Positions 1 through 7,585 of a stretch of 32,032 bases of DNA are shown one piece after another. Every line of letters starts with the position of its first letter. Within the stretch, counting starts at the first letter, position 1. Where the stretch lies: the IMG/VR virus record IMGVR_UViG_3300028392_001695, positions 1 to 32,032 of that record, one strand, 5' to 3'. Origin of the DNA: a virus. The translations under genes were made by a program, and so were the position numbers. The notes beneath the pieces were generated by a model that saw nothing but the letters and a program-made list of their open reading frames with translations, was not told the origin of the DNA and did not search any database.

Positions 1-2
1 CA

Positions 3-707
3 ACATACAATCAATGGCTTAGTTTGATTTGTATATCTAAAAAAGATATACAAAAAATGCTTAACATTGAAGATGAAGTGTCTAGTTTTGAATTTTTATA
101 TTATAATTGTTTGAATGAAGCTGTAAATGAAGTGGAATCAGGCATTATAAATAATGATTCAGATAGTATAAAAAATATAATTTTAACTGCATTATCTTAT
201 TTTTTTAAAGAAAATGTTCTTATCGGTAATAATTGTTTTTATGTGAAAACAGAAGATAGAATTATTGATAAAGATATTTTTGATGATATTGTTTTTATTT
301 TAAAAAAGGTTAATTTTATTAAAGAAAAAGATGATAGAAAATTCAAAAGTGATTTAGCAAAACAGAGATATGATGAACTTTTAAAAATAAGAGAAAAAAT
401 TGCCAATGCTGGTAAAAAAGAAAATACAAGAGAAAATATTTATAAAAAAAGTGAATGGGTGAATATAATATCATCTATAAGTTCTAAACATGCATCTATA
501 AATTTATTTAATTCTGGAAATTTAACTATTTATCAATTAATAGACCAATTTAAAAGAATTAATATGATTGATGAATATTATATAAGTATAAAATCTTTAT
601 TGGCTGGTGCTAGTAAGGATGATGTTCAAATTATTCATTGGTCTGATGATATAAAAGATAAAGATGAAGAATTTAAAAAACTTTCAGAATATGAAGGTTT
701 AATTTAA
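3..707 (+). CDS. Tail-assembly/connector protein, 5' partial
   Basis: The frame is open to the left edge of the window (residues ...NQWLSLICISKKD). The TTG at 24 has no ribosome binding site in front of it, so the true start is most likely outside the window and this is the C-terminal part, about 234 residues. The protein is acidic, Lys/Asn/Ile-rich and predicted helical. It ends in a segment (HASINLFNSGNLTIYQLIDQ, then LLAGASKDDVQIIHW) that resembles the Gp15-like or tail-chaperone proteins found beside major tail genes in Gram-positive phages. That assignment comes from general resemblance and position only. The stop is followed after 15 nt by the next gene with an AAGGAGG site, so the two are co-transcribed. 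Confidence 0.6.
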   Translation, partial: TYNQWLSLICISKKDIQKMLNIEDEVSSFEFLYYNCLNEAVNEVESGIINNDSDSIKNIILTALSYFFKENVLIGNNCFYVKTEDRIIDKDIFDDIVFILKKVNFIKEKDDRKFKSDLAKQRYDELLKIREKIANAGKKENTRENIYKKSEWVNIISSISSKHASINLFNSGNLTIYQLIDQFKRINMIDEYYISIKSLLAGASKDDVQIIHWSDDIKDKDEEFKKLSEYEGLI

Positions 708-722
708 TAAGGAGGAAATGAA

Positions 723-1505
723 ATGTCAAAACAATTTGGTTTTAAGGAAGTTATGAACTTCGTTATGTATGATTTTACAACTGGAGATGTAATTCTTCGT
801 TGTGATTATGCGACAGATACATCTATAGAAACAACAGCAGAAAGAATTCAAGTTCGTGGAGGTCAAGGTAATTATAAATTATTAAGTTTCGACCATACAA
901 AAGACAATGTAATGAAAGGTGAATTAGCATTACTTGACTTAAATGCTATAGCACATTTAACTGGTAAATCTTTATATACTGGAGCTGTAAGTGTTGCTAA
1001 ATTTGAAGATTTAACAGTAAGTGCAGGAAATCAAATAACTTTAGCTGCAACACCAACAGCTAATTTAAGATTGTATATTAAATCAGGTTCAAGAGATAAT
1101 GGAACTGAACAAATATTAGGAAATGCTTCTACTCCTAATCAATACTCTATTACAGGAAATTTAGTTACATTAAATAGTTCGACTTGTGCATCAGGTTCAG
1201 GAATTCTTGCATATTATGATTATTCTTCAAGTGCAACTTCAAGAACTATAACTTTTACTGCCGACAAATTCCCAAGTTATGTAAGAATCACTGGAGATAG
1301 CTTCGGAACTGATGCTGTAACTGGTGAAGTTAATTATATGAAAATTGATATAAAGAAAGCTAAAGTTAAAAATAACTGGAGTTTAACACTTAAAAGTACA
1401 GAAGTTTCAAAACTCTCGTTCGAGGCTGATATATTTAACGTAGATATGCCAAGTCCAGATGGTAATGGAACAGATAAAGTAGCTGTAAAATTAACATTAC
1501 TTTAA
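723..1505 (+). CDS. Putative major tail (tube) protein
   Basis: This 260-residue protein has a strong ribosome binding site (AAGGAGG) in front of ATG. The N-terminal part (FGFKEVMNFVMYD, then ERIQVRGGQGNYKLLSFDH) and the C-terminal part are predicted beta-rich. A Ser/Thr/Gly-rich segment of about 90 residues (roughly 95-185) between them looks like an inserted surface domain. Size, position two genes after the left edge and well upstream of the tape measure, and a strong terminator directly after the stop all fit an abundantly made tail-tube or other major structural protein. I did not see a family-defining motif, so a different major virion protein is possible. Codons such as TTC, CGT and GCG are more frequent here than in neighbours, which fits high expression. 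Confidence 0.6.
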   Translation: MSKQFGFKEVMNFVMYDFTTGDVILRCDYATDTSIETTAERIQVRGGQGNYKLLSFDHTKDNVMKGELALLDLNAIAHLTGKSLYTGAVSVAKFEDLTVSAGNQITLAATPTANLRLYIKSGSRDNGTEQILGNASTPNQYSITGNLVTLNSSTCASGSGILAYYDYSSSATSRTITFTADKFPSYVRITGDSFGTDAVTGEVNYMKIDIKKAKVKNNWSLTLKSTEVSKLSFEADIFNVDMPSPDGNGTDKVAVKLTLL

Positions 1506-1512
1506 TAAATTT

Positions 1513-1543
1513 AGAATACAAGTAATTACTTGTATTCTTTTTT
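1513..1543 (+). terminator. Intrinsic terminator after the major tail gene
   Basis: GAATACAAG (1514-1522) and CTTGTATTC (1529-1537) form a 9-bp stem with a short loop, followed by six T residues. It lies directly after the stop of the putative major tail protein and separates it from the endonuclease gene. Confidence 0.8.
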
Positions 1544-1585
1544 AAGCTTATAAAAATTAAATTATAAGCTTAAAAAAGAATACAA
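1530..1585 (+). repeat. 24-bp perfect inverted repeat overlapping the terminator
   Basis: Bases 1530-1553 are perfectly complementary to 1562-1585 with an 8-nt loop. The first arm contains the 3' half of the terminator stem and its T tract, so the RNA can form either the terminator hairpin or this longer hairpin, but not both. It ends three bases before the -35 box of the endonuclease promoter. Confidence 0.8.
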
Positions 1586-1587
1586 TA

Positions 1588-1616
1588 TTGACAATATTAA
1601 AAATATATCATATACT
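1588..1616 (+). promoter_or_regulatory. Sigma-A promoter of the free-standing endonuclease
   Basis: TTGACA (1588-1593), a 17-nt spacer and TATACT (1611-1616) match the vegetative consensus almost perfectly. The expected start of transcription, near 1623, falls just before the AGAGGTG ribosome binding site (1624-1630) of the gene starting at 1638, giving a very short leader. Confidence 0.75.
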
Positions 1617-1637
1617 TAATATAAGAGGTGATAATAA

Positions 1638-2387
1638 ATGAATAAAAAAACAAATGAAGAATTTATTAATGAAATTTATAACTTAGTAGGAGATGAATAT
1701 TCTATTTTAAGTGAATATGTAAATGCTAAGACTAAGGTTCTAATAAGACATAATGATAAATGTGGATATGAATATTTTATAATTCCTAATAGTTTCACGT
1801 GTGGAGTAAGATGTCCTAAATGTGCGAAATGTATTAAGAAAACAACAGAACAATTTAAACAAGAAATTTATGATTTAGTTGGAAATTCTTATACCGTATT
1901 AGGAGAATATATTGGTGCTAAGAATAAAATAAAGATAAAACACAATGATGGTTGTGGACATATATATGAGGTAAATCCTACTAACTTTATACATTCTTTA
2001 AATAAATGTCCTAGACACAAAGAGTCTAAAAATGAAAATATAATATCTAAATATTTAAATAATTTAAATATAAATTATAAAACTCAATATAAATTTGAAA
2101 ATTGTAAAAATAAAAGGTGTTTGCTATTTGATTTCGCTTTGTTTGATAATGAAGAAAATTTAATTTGTTTAGTTGAATATGATGGAGAACAACATTTTGA
2201 TGTTATGAGATTTTCTAAAAATATAAATAAACAAAATTCTAAATTTACTCAAGTTAAAGAGCATGACAAAATCAAAAATGATTACTGTAAAGCAAACAAT
2301 ATCACGCTAATAAGAATACCATACTTTCAAAAATCTAAAATTGAAGAAATATTAAATCGCAGATTAAATAGACTAATAAATAACTAA
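1638..2387 (+). CDS. Free-standing EDxHD (Vsr-like) homing endonuclease
   Basis: This 249-residue protein has two tandem N-terminal repeats of about 57 residues (5-62 and 69-124), each with the pattern Glu-Phe-x(3)-Ile-Tyr, an Ala-Lys-x-Lys strand, HND-x-CG and a cysteine-rich end. These resemble the DNA-binding repeats that accompany phage endonucleases (DUF723-like). The C-terminal half holds a nuclease domain with E133, D165 in FDFAL, the EYDGEQHF motif (180-187) and the HDKIKNDYC helix (209-217). This layout fits the EDxHD homing endonucleases typified by I-Bth0305I. The gene has its own promoter and terminators on both sides, is not inside an intron, and separates the major tail gene from the sugar cassette, so it looks like an independent mobile unit. 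Its target is unknown. A site in an endonuclease-free allele of this intergenic region is the usual expectation. Confidence 0.85.
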   Translation: MNKKTNEEFINEIYNLVGDEYSILSEYVNAKTKVLIRHNDKCGYEYFIIPNSFTCGVRCPKCAKCIKKTTEQFKQEIYDLVGNSYTVLGEYIGAKNKIKIKHNDGCGHIYEVNPTNFIHSLNKCPRHKESKNENIISKYLNNLNINYKTQYKFENCKNKRCLLFDFALFDNEENLICLVEYDGEQHFDVMRFSKNINKQNSKFTQVKEHDKIKNDYCKANNITLIRIPYFQKSKIEEILNRRLNRLINN

Positions 2388-2402
2388 ATAACTAAATAAA
2401 TC

Positions 2403-2436
2403 AATATAGGGCAAAATTTTAAGCCTTATATTTTTT
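2403..2436 (+). terminator. Intrinsic terminator after the endonuclease gene
   Basis: ATATAGGGC (2404-2412) pairs with GCCTTATAT (2423-2431, one G-U pair) and is followed by T residues to 2436. It ends the transcript of the free-standing endonuclease gene. Confidence 0.7.
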
Positions 2437-2438
2437 AA

Positions 2439-2464
2439 TCCAATAAAACGAAAATTTTATTGGA
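2439..2464 (+). repeat. 10-bp perfect hairpin in the sugar-cassette leader
   Basis: TCCAATAAAA (2439-2448) and TTTTATTGGA (2455-2464) form a perfect stem with a 6-nt loop. No T tract follows, so it is not a clear terminator in either direction. It may be an operator or an RNA leader structure. Confidence 0.5.
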
Positions 2465-2473
2465 AATAATCTC

Positions 2474-2500
2474 AAACCCTTTTAAATAAAGGGTTTATTT
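2474..2500 (+). terminator. Hairpin with T-rich tail before the first glycosyltransferase
   Basis: AAACCCTTT (2474-2482) pairs with AAAGGGTTT (2488-2496), followed by ATTTTA. It is the third consecutive hairpin between the endonuclease gene and the gene at 2525, so that gene either depends on read-through or has a weak promoter that I could not identify. Confidence 0.55.
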
Positions 2501-2524
2501 TACGTGTGAAAAGGGGAAATTATA

Positions 2525-3430
2525 ATGAATAAATTTTCAACTATATTTTTGACTGCACCTATACATAATAGAGCATGGATTCTTCCAGATTGGTTAAAAC
2601 ATATTTTAAACCAGAATTATCCAAAGCAAAATATAGAAATGTATTTTTTAGTAAATAATTGTACGGATAATTCACTCGAAATATTACAGGAATTTAAATT
2701 TAAATATGAAAATGAATATAAAAAAATCACAATAGATATAATGAATAATAAAAACTCTATAAAAAAACAATATAAAGATGAGAGAACTACTGAAACAAGA
2801 GATAAAATGTATCATTGGTTATCTGAATTAAGAAATAAAACATTGGATAAATTTGTAGAATCCGATTGTGATTTATATTTTAGTTTAGATTCTGATATAT
2901 TAATTAAAGAAGATTGTATTACTAGATTTTTAGAACATGAATTTGACTATTTAAGTAATTTAATTTATAATGGTTATAAGCATGAAAATATGGATTATTT
3001 AATACAAGAATCAGATGGAAAAGATTTAGAATCAAAGATTAATAATGCAAGAAAAAAATATATGAATATACTTCAAAATTTTAATTTTGAAACAGCATAT
3101 AAATTTCCAAACGTATTAAAAAGAGTAGGAATAGATAATTACCAACATATATGTAATAATAGAATAAAAAATCCACATAAATGTGATAGAAATTATAAAA
3201 TGGAAGTAGATTATACTGGTGCTATATTTATGGTAAATAGAAAGATTGCAGAGAATAAAAATTGTAGATTTAATTATCATAAAACTGGAGAAGATGAATA
3301 TTTTTGCAGGATGGTTAGAAAAGAAGGTTTCAAAATAGAATGTTTAGTTTCAAGTTTTCAATGTCATATAATGGATAAAGGATTATTGCCATTATATTAT
3401 CAAGGTAAACTAAACATAGAAAATAATTGA
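2525..3430 (+). CDS. Glycosyltransferase, GT-A fold (GT2-like)
   Basis: This 301-residue protein is expected to be a cytoplasmic nucleotide-sugar transferase. The N-terminus (FLTAPIHNRAWILPDWL) and the VNNCTDNS strand-turn around 43-50 fit the donor-binding half of a GT-A fold. A DSD metal-binding motif (122-124) lies in SLDSDIL. The C-terminal TGEDEYFCR (about 254-262) looks like the acidic catalytic segment of such enzymes. No membrane segment is visible. It is the first gene of the sugar cassette. The start is preceded by an AAGGGG ribosome binding site. Donor and acceptor cannot be read from the sequence. The promoter for the next gene overlaps its stop codon, so it may be expressed separately from the rest of the cassette. 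Confidence 0.8.
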   Translation: MNKFSTIFLTAPIHNRAWILPDWLKHILNQNYPKQNIEMYFLVNNCTDNSLEILQEFKFKYENEYKKITIDIMNNKNSIKKQYKDERTTETRDKMYHWLSELRNKTLDKFVESDCDLYFSLDSDILIKEDCITRFLEHEFDYLSNLIYNGYKHENMDYLIQESDGKDLESKINNARKKYMNILQNFNFETAYKFPNVLKRVGIDNYQHICNNRIKNPHKCDRNYKMEVDYTGAIFMVNRKIAENKNCRFNYHKTGEDEYFCRMVRKEGFKIECLVSSFQCHIMDKGLLPLYYQGKLNIENN

Positions 3431-3455
3431 TATTGATTAATCAATATAGTATAAT
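3427..3455 (+). promoter_or_regulatory. Sigma-A promoter of the main sugar cassette
   Basis: TTGATA (3427-3432), a 17-nt spacer and TATAAT (3450-3455) form a near-consensus promoter overlapping the stop of the first glycosyltransferase. The predicted start lies near 3462. A hairpin (3453-3459 with 3467-3473) would sit at the start of the leader, ahead of the AAAGGGG site of the gene at 3497. Confidence 0.7.
3430..3447. promoter_or_regulatory. 18-bp perfect palindrome inside the promoter spacer (possible operator)
   Basis: ATATTGATTAATCAATAT is a perfect palindrome filling almost the whole spacer between the -35 and -10 boxes. This is the classic place for a dimeric repressor to block RNA polymerase. 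No such regulator is encoded in the window. The role is inferred from position and symmetry. Confidence 0.5.
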
Positions 3456-3496
3456 TAAGGTAAGAACTTAATTTAGAGAGAAAAGGGGAACTAAAA

Positions 3497-4522
3497 ATGA
3501 ATAAAAAAATAAATATTACCTATTGTTTGACTATCCCATTTTTGTTTGAATATCAGCAAAGACCTCATCACATAATGAAATTATTATCTCAGACAGGAGA
3601 TTATAATGTGCATTGGGTAAACAATATACAAGTAAAAGGTAAACGCAAAGATGAAATTAACGAAAATCTTACAGTTTGGCATGATTACGATATATTTAAA
3701 AAAAGAGTTCCAAATATAGATGTTCTATTTTCAAGCTGGAGTAAAACACATATATTAGTAGAAGATTTAAAACCTAAAATAGTTTTATATGATTCATTAG
3801 ATAATTTTCCTGAGAATCAAAATGAAGAAGAGGATATGATTTCTAAAGCAGATATATTATTAACAACATCTCAACCTCTTTATGATTTAAGAAAAAATCA
3901 GCATGAAAACATTCATATGTGTAGAAATGCTTGTTTTCCAGAGTTAGGTGAAAAGCAATATGATGTTCCAGATATTATTACACAAGCTAGAAAAATGGGA
4001 CAACAAATAGTTTTATTCTCAGGTGCAATTGGTAGTTGGGTTGACTTAGAAATATTAGAACATGTATCACATTCAGACAAATATGTTGTTATGATAGTAG
4101 GAAGTTCATTTGGAGTTCCACAAAATTTATTACCTAAGAATTTAGTTTATCTTGGCACAAAGAAATATGAAGAATTACAAGCATATTATCAACATTGTGA
4201 TGTTACATTATTACCATTTAAAAGAAATGTAGTTGCAGATTTTTCTAATCCGATTAAAATGTTTGAGTCATTGAGTTTTGGAAAACCAGTAATAGCAACT
4301 AATATACCTGAAGCTTGTATATTTCCAGATAACACAATATTTGTAAGTAGAAATAAAGAAGAGTTTAGACAAAATGTAAATAAAGCTTTAAAGGTTTGTA
4401 AAAATGAAGAAGTAATTAATAAATGCAAAGAAGTAGCCAGAGAAAACTCATGGAAATCAAGAGTAGATATAATTGACAGAGAAATAAAAAGATTTATAAA
4501 TGCTAAAGGAATTGCGATATGA
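3497..4522 (+). CDS. Glycosyltransferase, GT-B fold (GT4, TuaH-like)
   Basis: This 341-residue protein has the two-domain layout of GT4 enzymes. The N-terminal domain has YQQRPHHIM (19-27), typical of TuaH-like transferases, and VLYDSLDNFPE (96-106). The C-terminal domain has the donor-binding FSGAIGSWVD (174-183) and the EX7E-type region SNPIKMFESLSFGKPVIATNIPE (250-272), with E257 as the likely nucleotide-sugar ligand. No signal peptide or membrane segment is seen, so it should work in the cytoplasm. It has its own promoter and leader and overlaps the next gene by 4 nt (ATGA), showing translational coupling. Donor sugar and acceptor are unknown. Confidence 0.85.
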   Translation: MNKKINITYCLTIPFLFEYQQRPHHIMKLLSQTGDYNVHWVNNIQVKGKRKDEINENLTVWHDYDIFKKRVPNIDVLFSSWSKTHILVEDLKPKIVLYDSLDNFPENQNEEEDMISKADILLTTSQPLYDLRKNQHENIHMCRNACFPELGEKQYDVPDIITQARKMGQQIVLFSGAIGSWVDLEILEHVSHSDKYVVMIVGSSFGVPQNLLPKNLVYLGTKKYEELQAYYQHCDVTLLPFKRNVVADFSNPIKMFESLSFGKPVIATNIPEACIFPDNTIFVSRNKEEFRQNVNKALKVCKNEEVINKCKEVARENSWKSRVDIIDREIKRFINAKGIAI

Positions 4523-5499
4523 AAAAGGTATTATTTCTTAATCCATCAGCACTTATAAGATATGGTATTAGATGGGGATTTGAAAAGTTAAATTGGGAAA
4601 CTTATGTATTATCTGGTGATGATTTTATAGCAAGTAAATCAATTCAATTTCAAGTTGGTACGATAAATAAATATATAGAAACCTATAAAATTGATTTGGT
4701 ATTTGTGGAATTTATGGCAGGATTAGATTATGAATCAATACATAATCTATGTAAATCTAAGGGTATACCATTTTATGTTTGGCTTATAGAGGATGTTCCT
4801 AGCTATACGGATTTTGGTTCTAGTGTAATTGATTGTACCGATTATGTATTTACAACATGTATTGAGTTAATTCCATTTTATAAATCAAGACATAATAGAG
4901 ATTGTAAGTTATTAACATTTGGAGTTAATCCAGAATTTCACAAACCATCAAATCCAAATAAAGATTTGTATAAATCTGATATAGTAGCTATAGGAAACAA
5001 TTATCCATCAAGATATGATAAAATGAAATGGTTCTTAGAAACATTAATAAATCATAAATATGATATAAGTGTATATGGTGGAGCTTGTTGGATAGAAAGC
5101 CATAGATGGTTTAATATATTTAATCACAAAGAATTGTACAAAGGTTATTTATCTTATGAACAGTTACCTGTGATATATAATACTTGTAAAATAGCACTTG
5201 GCATGAATTGTAATGATAAATCTATGACTCAAATGTCAATGAGAATGTATGAATTTATGGGTTGCACAGACAATTCCTTAATGTTATCTTTCTATACTAA
5301 ATCACAAGAAAATGTATTTGGTGATAGAATATATTTACCTAAGAACGAACAAGAAACAATTGATATGGCAAATGAAATTCTGAATATGAAAGACGAATAT
5401 AGAATACAAAAAGCAAAAGATAATAGAGAATGGGTATATAAAAATCATTCTTATATTGATAAAGCTAAAACTGTAATTGATACATTTGAAGGGAGATAA
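4519..5499 (+). CDS. Glycosyltransferase, CgeB/YkvP-like
   Basis: This 326-residue protein resembles the CgeB family of GT-B transferases. Visible features are the N-terminal strand KKVLFLNPSALIRYG, the WLIEDVP motif (88-94) where this family has an Asp-rich Pro motif, SDIVAIGN (153-160) opening the second domain, YKGYLSYEQLPVIY (207-220) and the conserved RMYEFMGC stretch (242-249). In Bacillus, CgeB is linked to glycosylation of the spore crust. In phages such proteins are usually annotated as glycosyltransferases of unknown acceptor. It overlaps the previous gene by 4 nt and runs into the next gene, whose ribosome binding site (GAAGGGAG) lies in its last codons, so the three are translated together. 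Confidence 0.8.
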   Translation: MKKVLFLNPSALIRYGIRWGFEKLNWETYVLSGDDFIASKSIQFQVGTINKYIETYKIDLVFVEFMAGLDYESIHNLCKSKGIPFYVWLIEDVPSYTDFGSSVIDCTDYVFTTCIELIPFYKSRHNRDCKLLTFGVNPEFHKPSNPNKDLYKSDIVAIGNNYPSRYDKMKWFLETLINHKYDISVYGGACWIESHRWFNIFNHKELYKGYLSYEQLPVIYNTCKIALGMNCNDKSMTQMSMRMYEFMGCTDNSLMLSFYTKSQENVFGDRIYLPKNEQETIDMANEILNMKDEYRIQKAKDNREWVYKNHSYIDKAKTVIDTFEGR

Positions 5500-5503
5500 T
5501 AGT

Positions 5504-6175
5504 ATGAAGAAAATTTATATGCTATTTGCTACTATTAGACCTAAGATGTTTAGAGAAACTTATGAACATTGGATTAATACAGCTAAAAACAAAGACAATA
5601 TAATAACAAAAGTAGCTGTGACAAGTGAAGAACAAAAAGAAGAATTATCAGATTTTGATGTAATAGTTGTAAATGATAAAAAAGGTTACAATCATGCTAG
5701 TTGTGTTTTACTTAAAAGCATAGATGTAAATGATGATGATATAATTATATTACCTTCAGATGATTTTTATTCACCTCAAGACTGGGATGAATTTTTATTA
5801 AATCAATTTGAAAACTATGATGGATGTATGTTTTTAAATGATGGCTACCAAAACCCTGATATTAAAGAAGGTATGTTGTCAATAACAATTGCATGTATGA
5901 CATTTGCAACGGTTAAAAAACTTAATAGAAGTTTATTTAGTTCTGCATATAGACATTTCTTTTCTGATACTGAATTATATGCTACTCTAAAAGAATTAAA
6001 TTTATTAAAAGATGATAGAGATAAATATAAAGATGTTATATTTGAACATAAACACCACGTATTAGGTAAAAGAAAACAAGACGAACATGATATTAATAAT
6101 ATGAGCAATTGGGATGTTGACCACAAGACATTTCAAGATAGAATGGCTATGAAAGTAGAAGATAGATTAAAATAG
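5504..6175 (+). CDS. GT-A-like glycosyltransferase (short)
   Basis: The ATG at 5504 (MKKIYMLF) is chosen because GAAGGGAG lies about 10 nt upstream; the earlier in-frame ATG at 5477 would lie inside the previous gene without a site. The protein has 223 residues. FATIRPKMFRETYEHWI and the DDDIIILPSDDFYSP segment (77-91), with an SDD metal-type motif at 85-87, suggest a GT-A fold. The C-terminal part, with an EHKHHVLGKRKQDEHD segment, is charged and could hold the acceptor site. It is shorter than most GT2 enzymes. The function as a transferase is likely but less certain than for its three upstream neighbours. Confidence 0.65.
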   Translation: MKKIYMLFATIRPKMFRETYEHWINTAKNKDNIITKVAVTSEEQKEELSDFDVIVVNDKKGYNHASCVLLKSIDVNDDDIIILPSDDFYSPQDWDEFLLNQFENYDGCMFLNDGYQNPDIKEGMLSITIACMTFATVKKLNRSLFSSAYRHFFSDTELYATLKELNLLKDDRDKYKDVIFEHKHHVLGKRKQDEHDINNMSNWDVDHKTFQDRMAMKVEDRLK

Positions 6176-6190
6176 AGAAAAGGTGATTTT

Positions 6191-6655
6191 ATGAGTCCAA
6201 TAGTAAGTTTTATAGAAGATGAATTATATAAGAAAATCAAAGCATCAGTTCCAATATTTTGTATGGATTTAATAATTAGATGTGATAATAAAATTCTATT
6301 AATTAAAAGAGATAGAGAACCAGCTAAAAATGAATTTTGGACTCCTGGTGGGAGATTTTTATATGGTGAATCTATTAGTCAAGGTGCAGTAAGAAAAGCT
6401 AAAGAAGAAACTGGATTAGATTGTAATTTTATAAAAATGTTAGATATTTGTAATATGTATTTTACTAAAACAGGAAATATGACATCTGATGTTCATACTC
6501 CTAGCTTAATAATAGAAATGGAAGTTGCATTAGGTAATCAAAAAGTTCAATTAGATAATCTTCATTTAGATTATAAATGGGCAGAAAAAAATTCTATTAA
6601 ATATCATTTATATGTACAAGAAATATTAAATAAGGCAGGTTTATCATATGAATAA
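6191..6655 (+). CDS. Nudix hydrolase, GDP-mannose mannosyl hydrolase-like
   Basis: This 154-residue protein has the N-terminal signature of the GDP-mannose mannosyl hydrolases (Gmm/WcaH): a VPIFCMDLIIR strand, LLIKRDREPAKNEFW and then TPGGR. The Nudix box runs from G54 to L76 (GX5EX7R...EEXGU). Its first glutamate after Arg68 is replaced by Lys69, while E72 and E73 are kept. Gmm enzymes also deviate from the canonical box at that place, which supports the assignment. The known reaction is release of mannose or glucose from the GDP-sugar. In E. coli the gmm gene lies beside fcl, as here, where the stop overlaps the start of the fcl-like gene by 8 nt. It could control GDP-sugar pools for the cassette. 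Confidence 0.75.
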   Translation: MSPIVSFIEDELYKKIKASVPIFCMDLIIRCDNKILLIKRDREPAKNEFWTPGGRFLYGESISQGAVRKAKEETGLDCNFIKMLDICNMYFTKTGNMTSDVHTPSLIIEMEVALGNQKVQLDNLHLDYKWAEKNSIKYHLYVQEILNKAGLSYE

Positions 6656-7580
6656 AGATTCTAAAATCTATGTCACAGCAAAAGATGGAATGGTTGGAAG
6701 TGCAATAATAAGAGAATTATTAAAACAAGGATATTCTAATATTATAACACGTTCTAAAAATCAATTAGATTTGTTGAATAAAGAAAAGGTTAAAGAATTT
6801 TTATCATATGAAAAACCAGATTATATATTTTTATGTAGTGCTAAAGTAGGAGGTATTGTCGCAAATAATACTTATCCTGTTGATTTTCTTTATGATAACA
6901 TGATGATAGAATTTAATGTAATTAAATCGGCGTATGAATGTGGTATTAATAATTTAATGTTCTTTGGTTCTAGTTGTATATATCCTAAATTTTGTGATAT
7001 TCCTATTAAAGAATCTTATTTAATGACAGGAAGTTTAGAGTCTACAAATGAAGCTTATGCACTAGCTAAAATAAGTGGAATTAAATTATGTCAAGCATAT
7101 AATAAACAATATGGAACTAAATATATAACAGTTATGCCATGTAGTTTATATGGTGAAGGTGACAATTTCCATCCTGCAAATAGTCATTTAATACCAGCTC
7201 TAATTCAAAAAATACATAATGCTAAAAAAAATAATTTAGATAGCGTTGAACTTTGGGGAACTGGTAATCCATTAAGAGAATTTTTGTATATAGATGATTT
7301 AGCGAATGCCTGTATATTCTTAATGAAAAGACATTTAACTTTAGAAAATGATATAATTAACATTGGAAGTGGAATTGATTATACAATCAAGAATATTGCT
7401 AATTTAATTAAATATATGATAGGTTATGAAGGTGAAATTAAATTTGACACTACTAAACCAGATGGAACATTTAGAAAGTTAATAGATTCAAATATAATAA
7501 AAAGATTAGGATGGAAATATCAAATTTCTTTAAGAGATGGATTAGAAAAGATATATAAGTTCTGGTTGACAAAGGAGTGA
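6648..7580 (+). CDS. fcl: GDP-L-fucose synthase homologue (Fcl/WcaG family)
   Basis: This 310-residue short-chain dehydrogenase/epimerase has nearly all family signatures: SAKVGGIVANN, GSSCIYPK, NEAYALAKISG, NFHPANSHLIPALI, GTGNPLREFLYIDDLA, NIGSGIDYTI and KPDGTFRKL. By alignment to the E. coli enzyme, the catalytic residues S108, C110, Y137, K141 and H180 are present, so 3,5-epimerisation and NADPH reduction of a GDP-4-keto-6-deoxy sugar should be possible. The dinucleotide-binding loop reads AKDGMVG instead of the usual GHRGMVG, so the first glycine of GxxGxxG is Ala11. The expected partner Gmd, which makes the substrate from GDP-mannose, is not in the window. The host or another part of the genome must supply it, or a related GDP-sugar is used. 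Confidence 0.88.
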   Translation: MNKDSKIYVTAKDGMVGSAIIRELLKQGYSNIITRSKNQLDLLNKEKVKEFLSYEKPDYIFLCSAKVGGIVANNTYPVDFLYDNMMIEFNVIKSAYECGINNLMFFGSSCIYPKFCDIPIKESYLMTGSLESTNEAYALAKISGIKLCQAYNKQYGTKYITVMPCSLYGEGDNFHPANSHLIPALIQKIHNAKKNNLDSVELWGTGNPLREFLYIDDLANACIFLMKRHLTLENDIINIGSGIDYTIKNIANLIKYMIGYEGEIKFDTTKPDGTFRKLIDSNIIKRLGWKYQISLRDGLEKIYKFWLTKE

Positions 7581-7585
7581 AAAGG

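Noticed and set aside
5477-5503. ATG at 5477 as start of the fourth glycosyltransferase
   Set aside because: It lies inside the previous gene without a ribosome binding site. The ATG at 5504 has GAAGGGAG at good distance and begins with a typical first beta strand.
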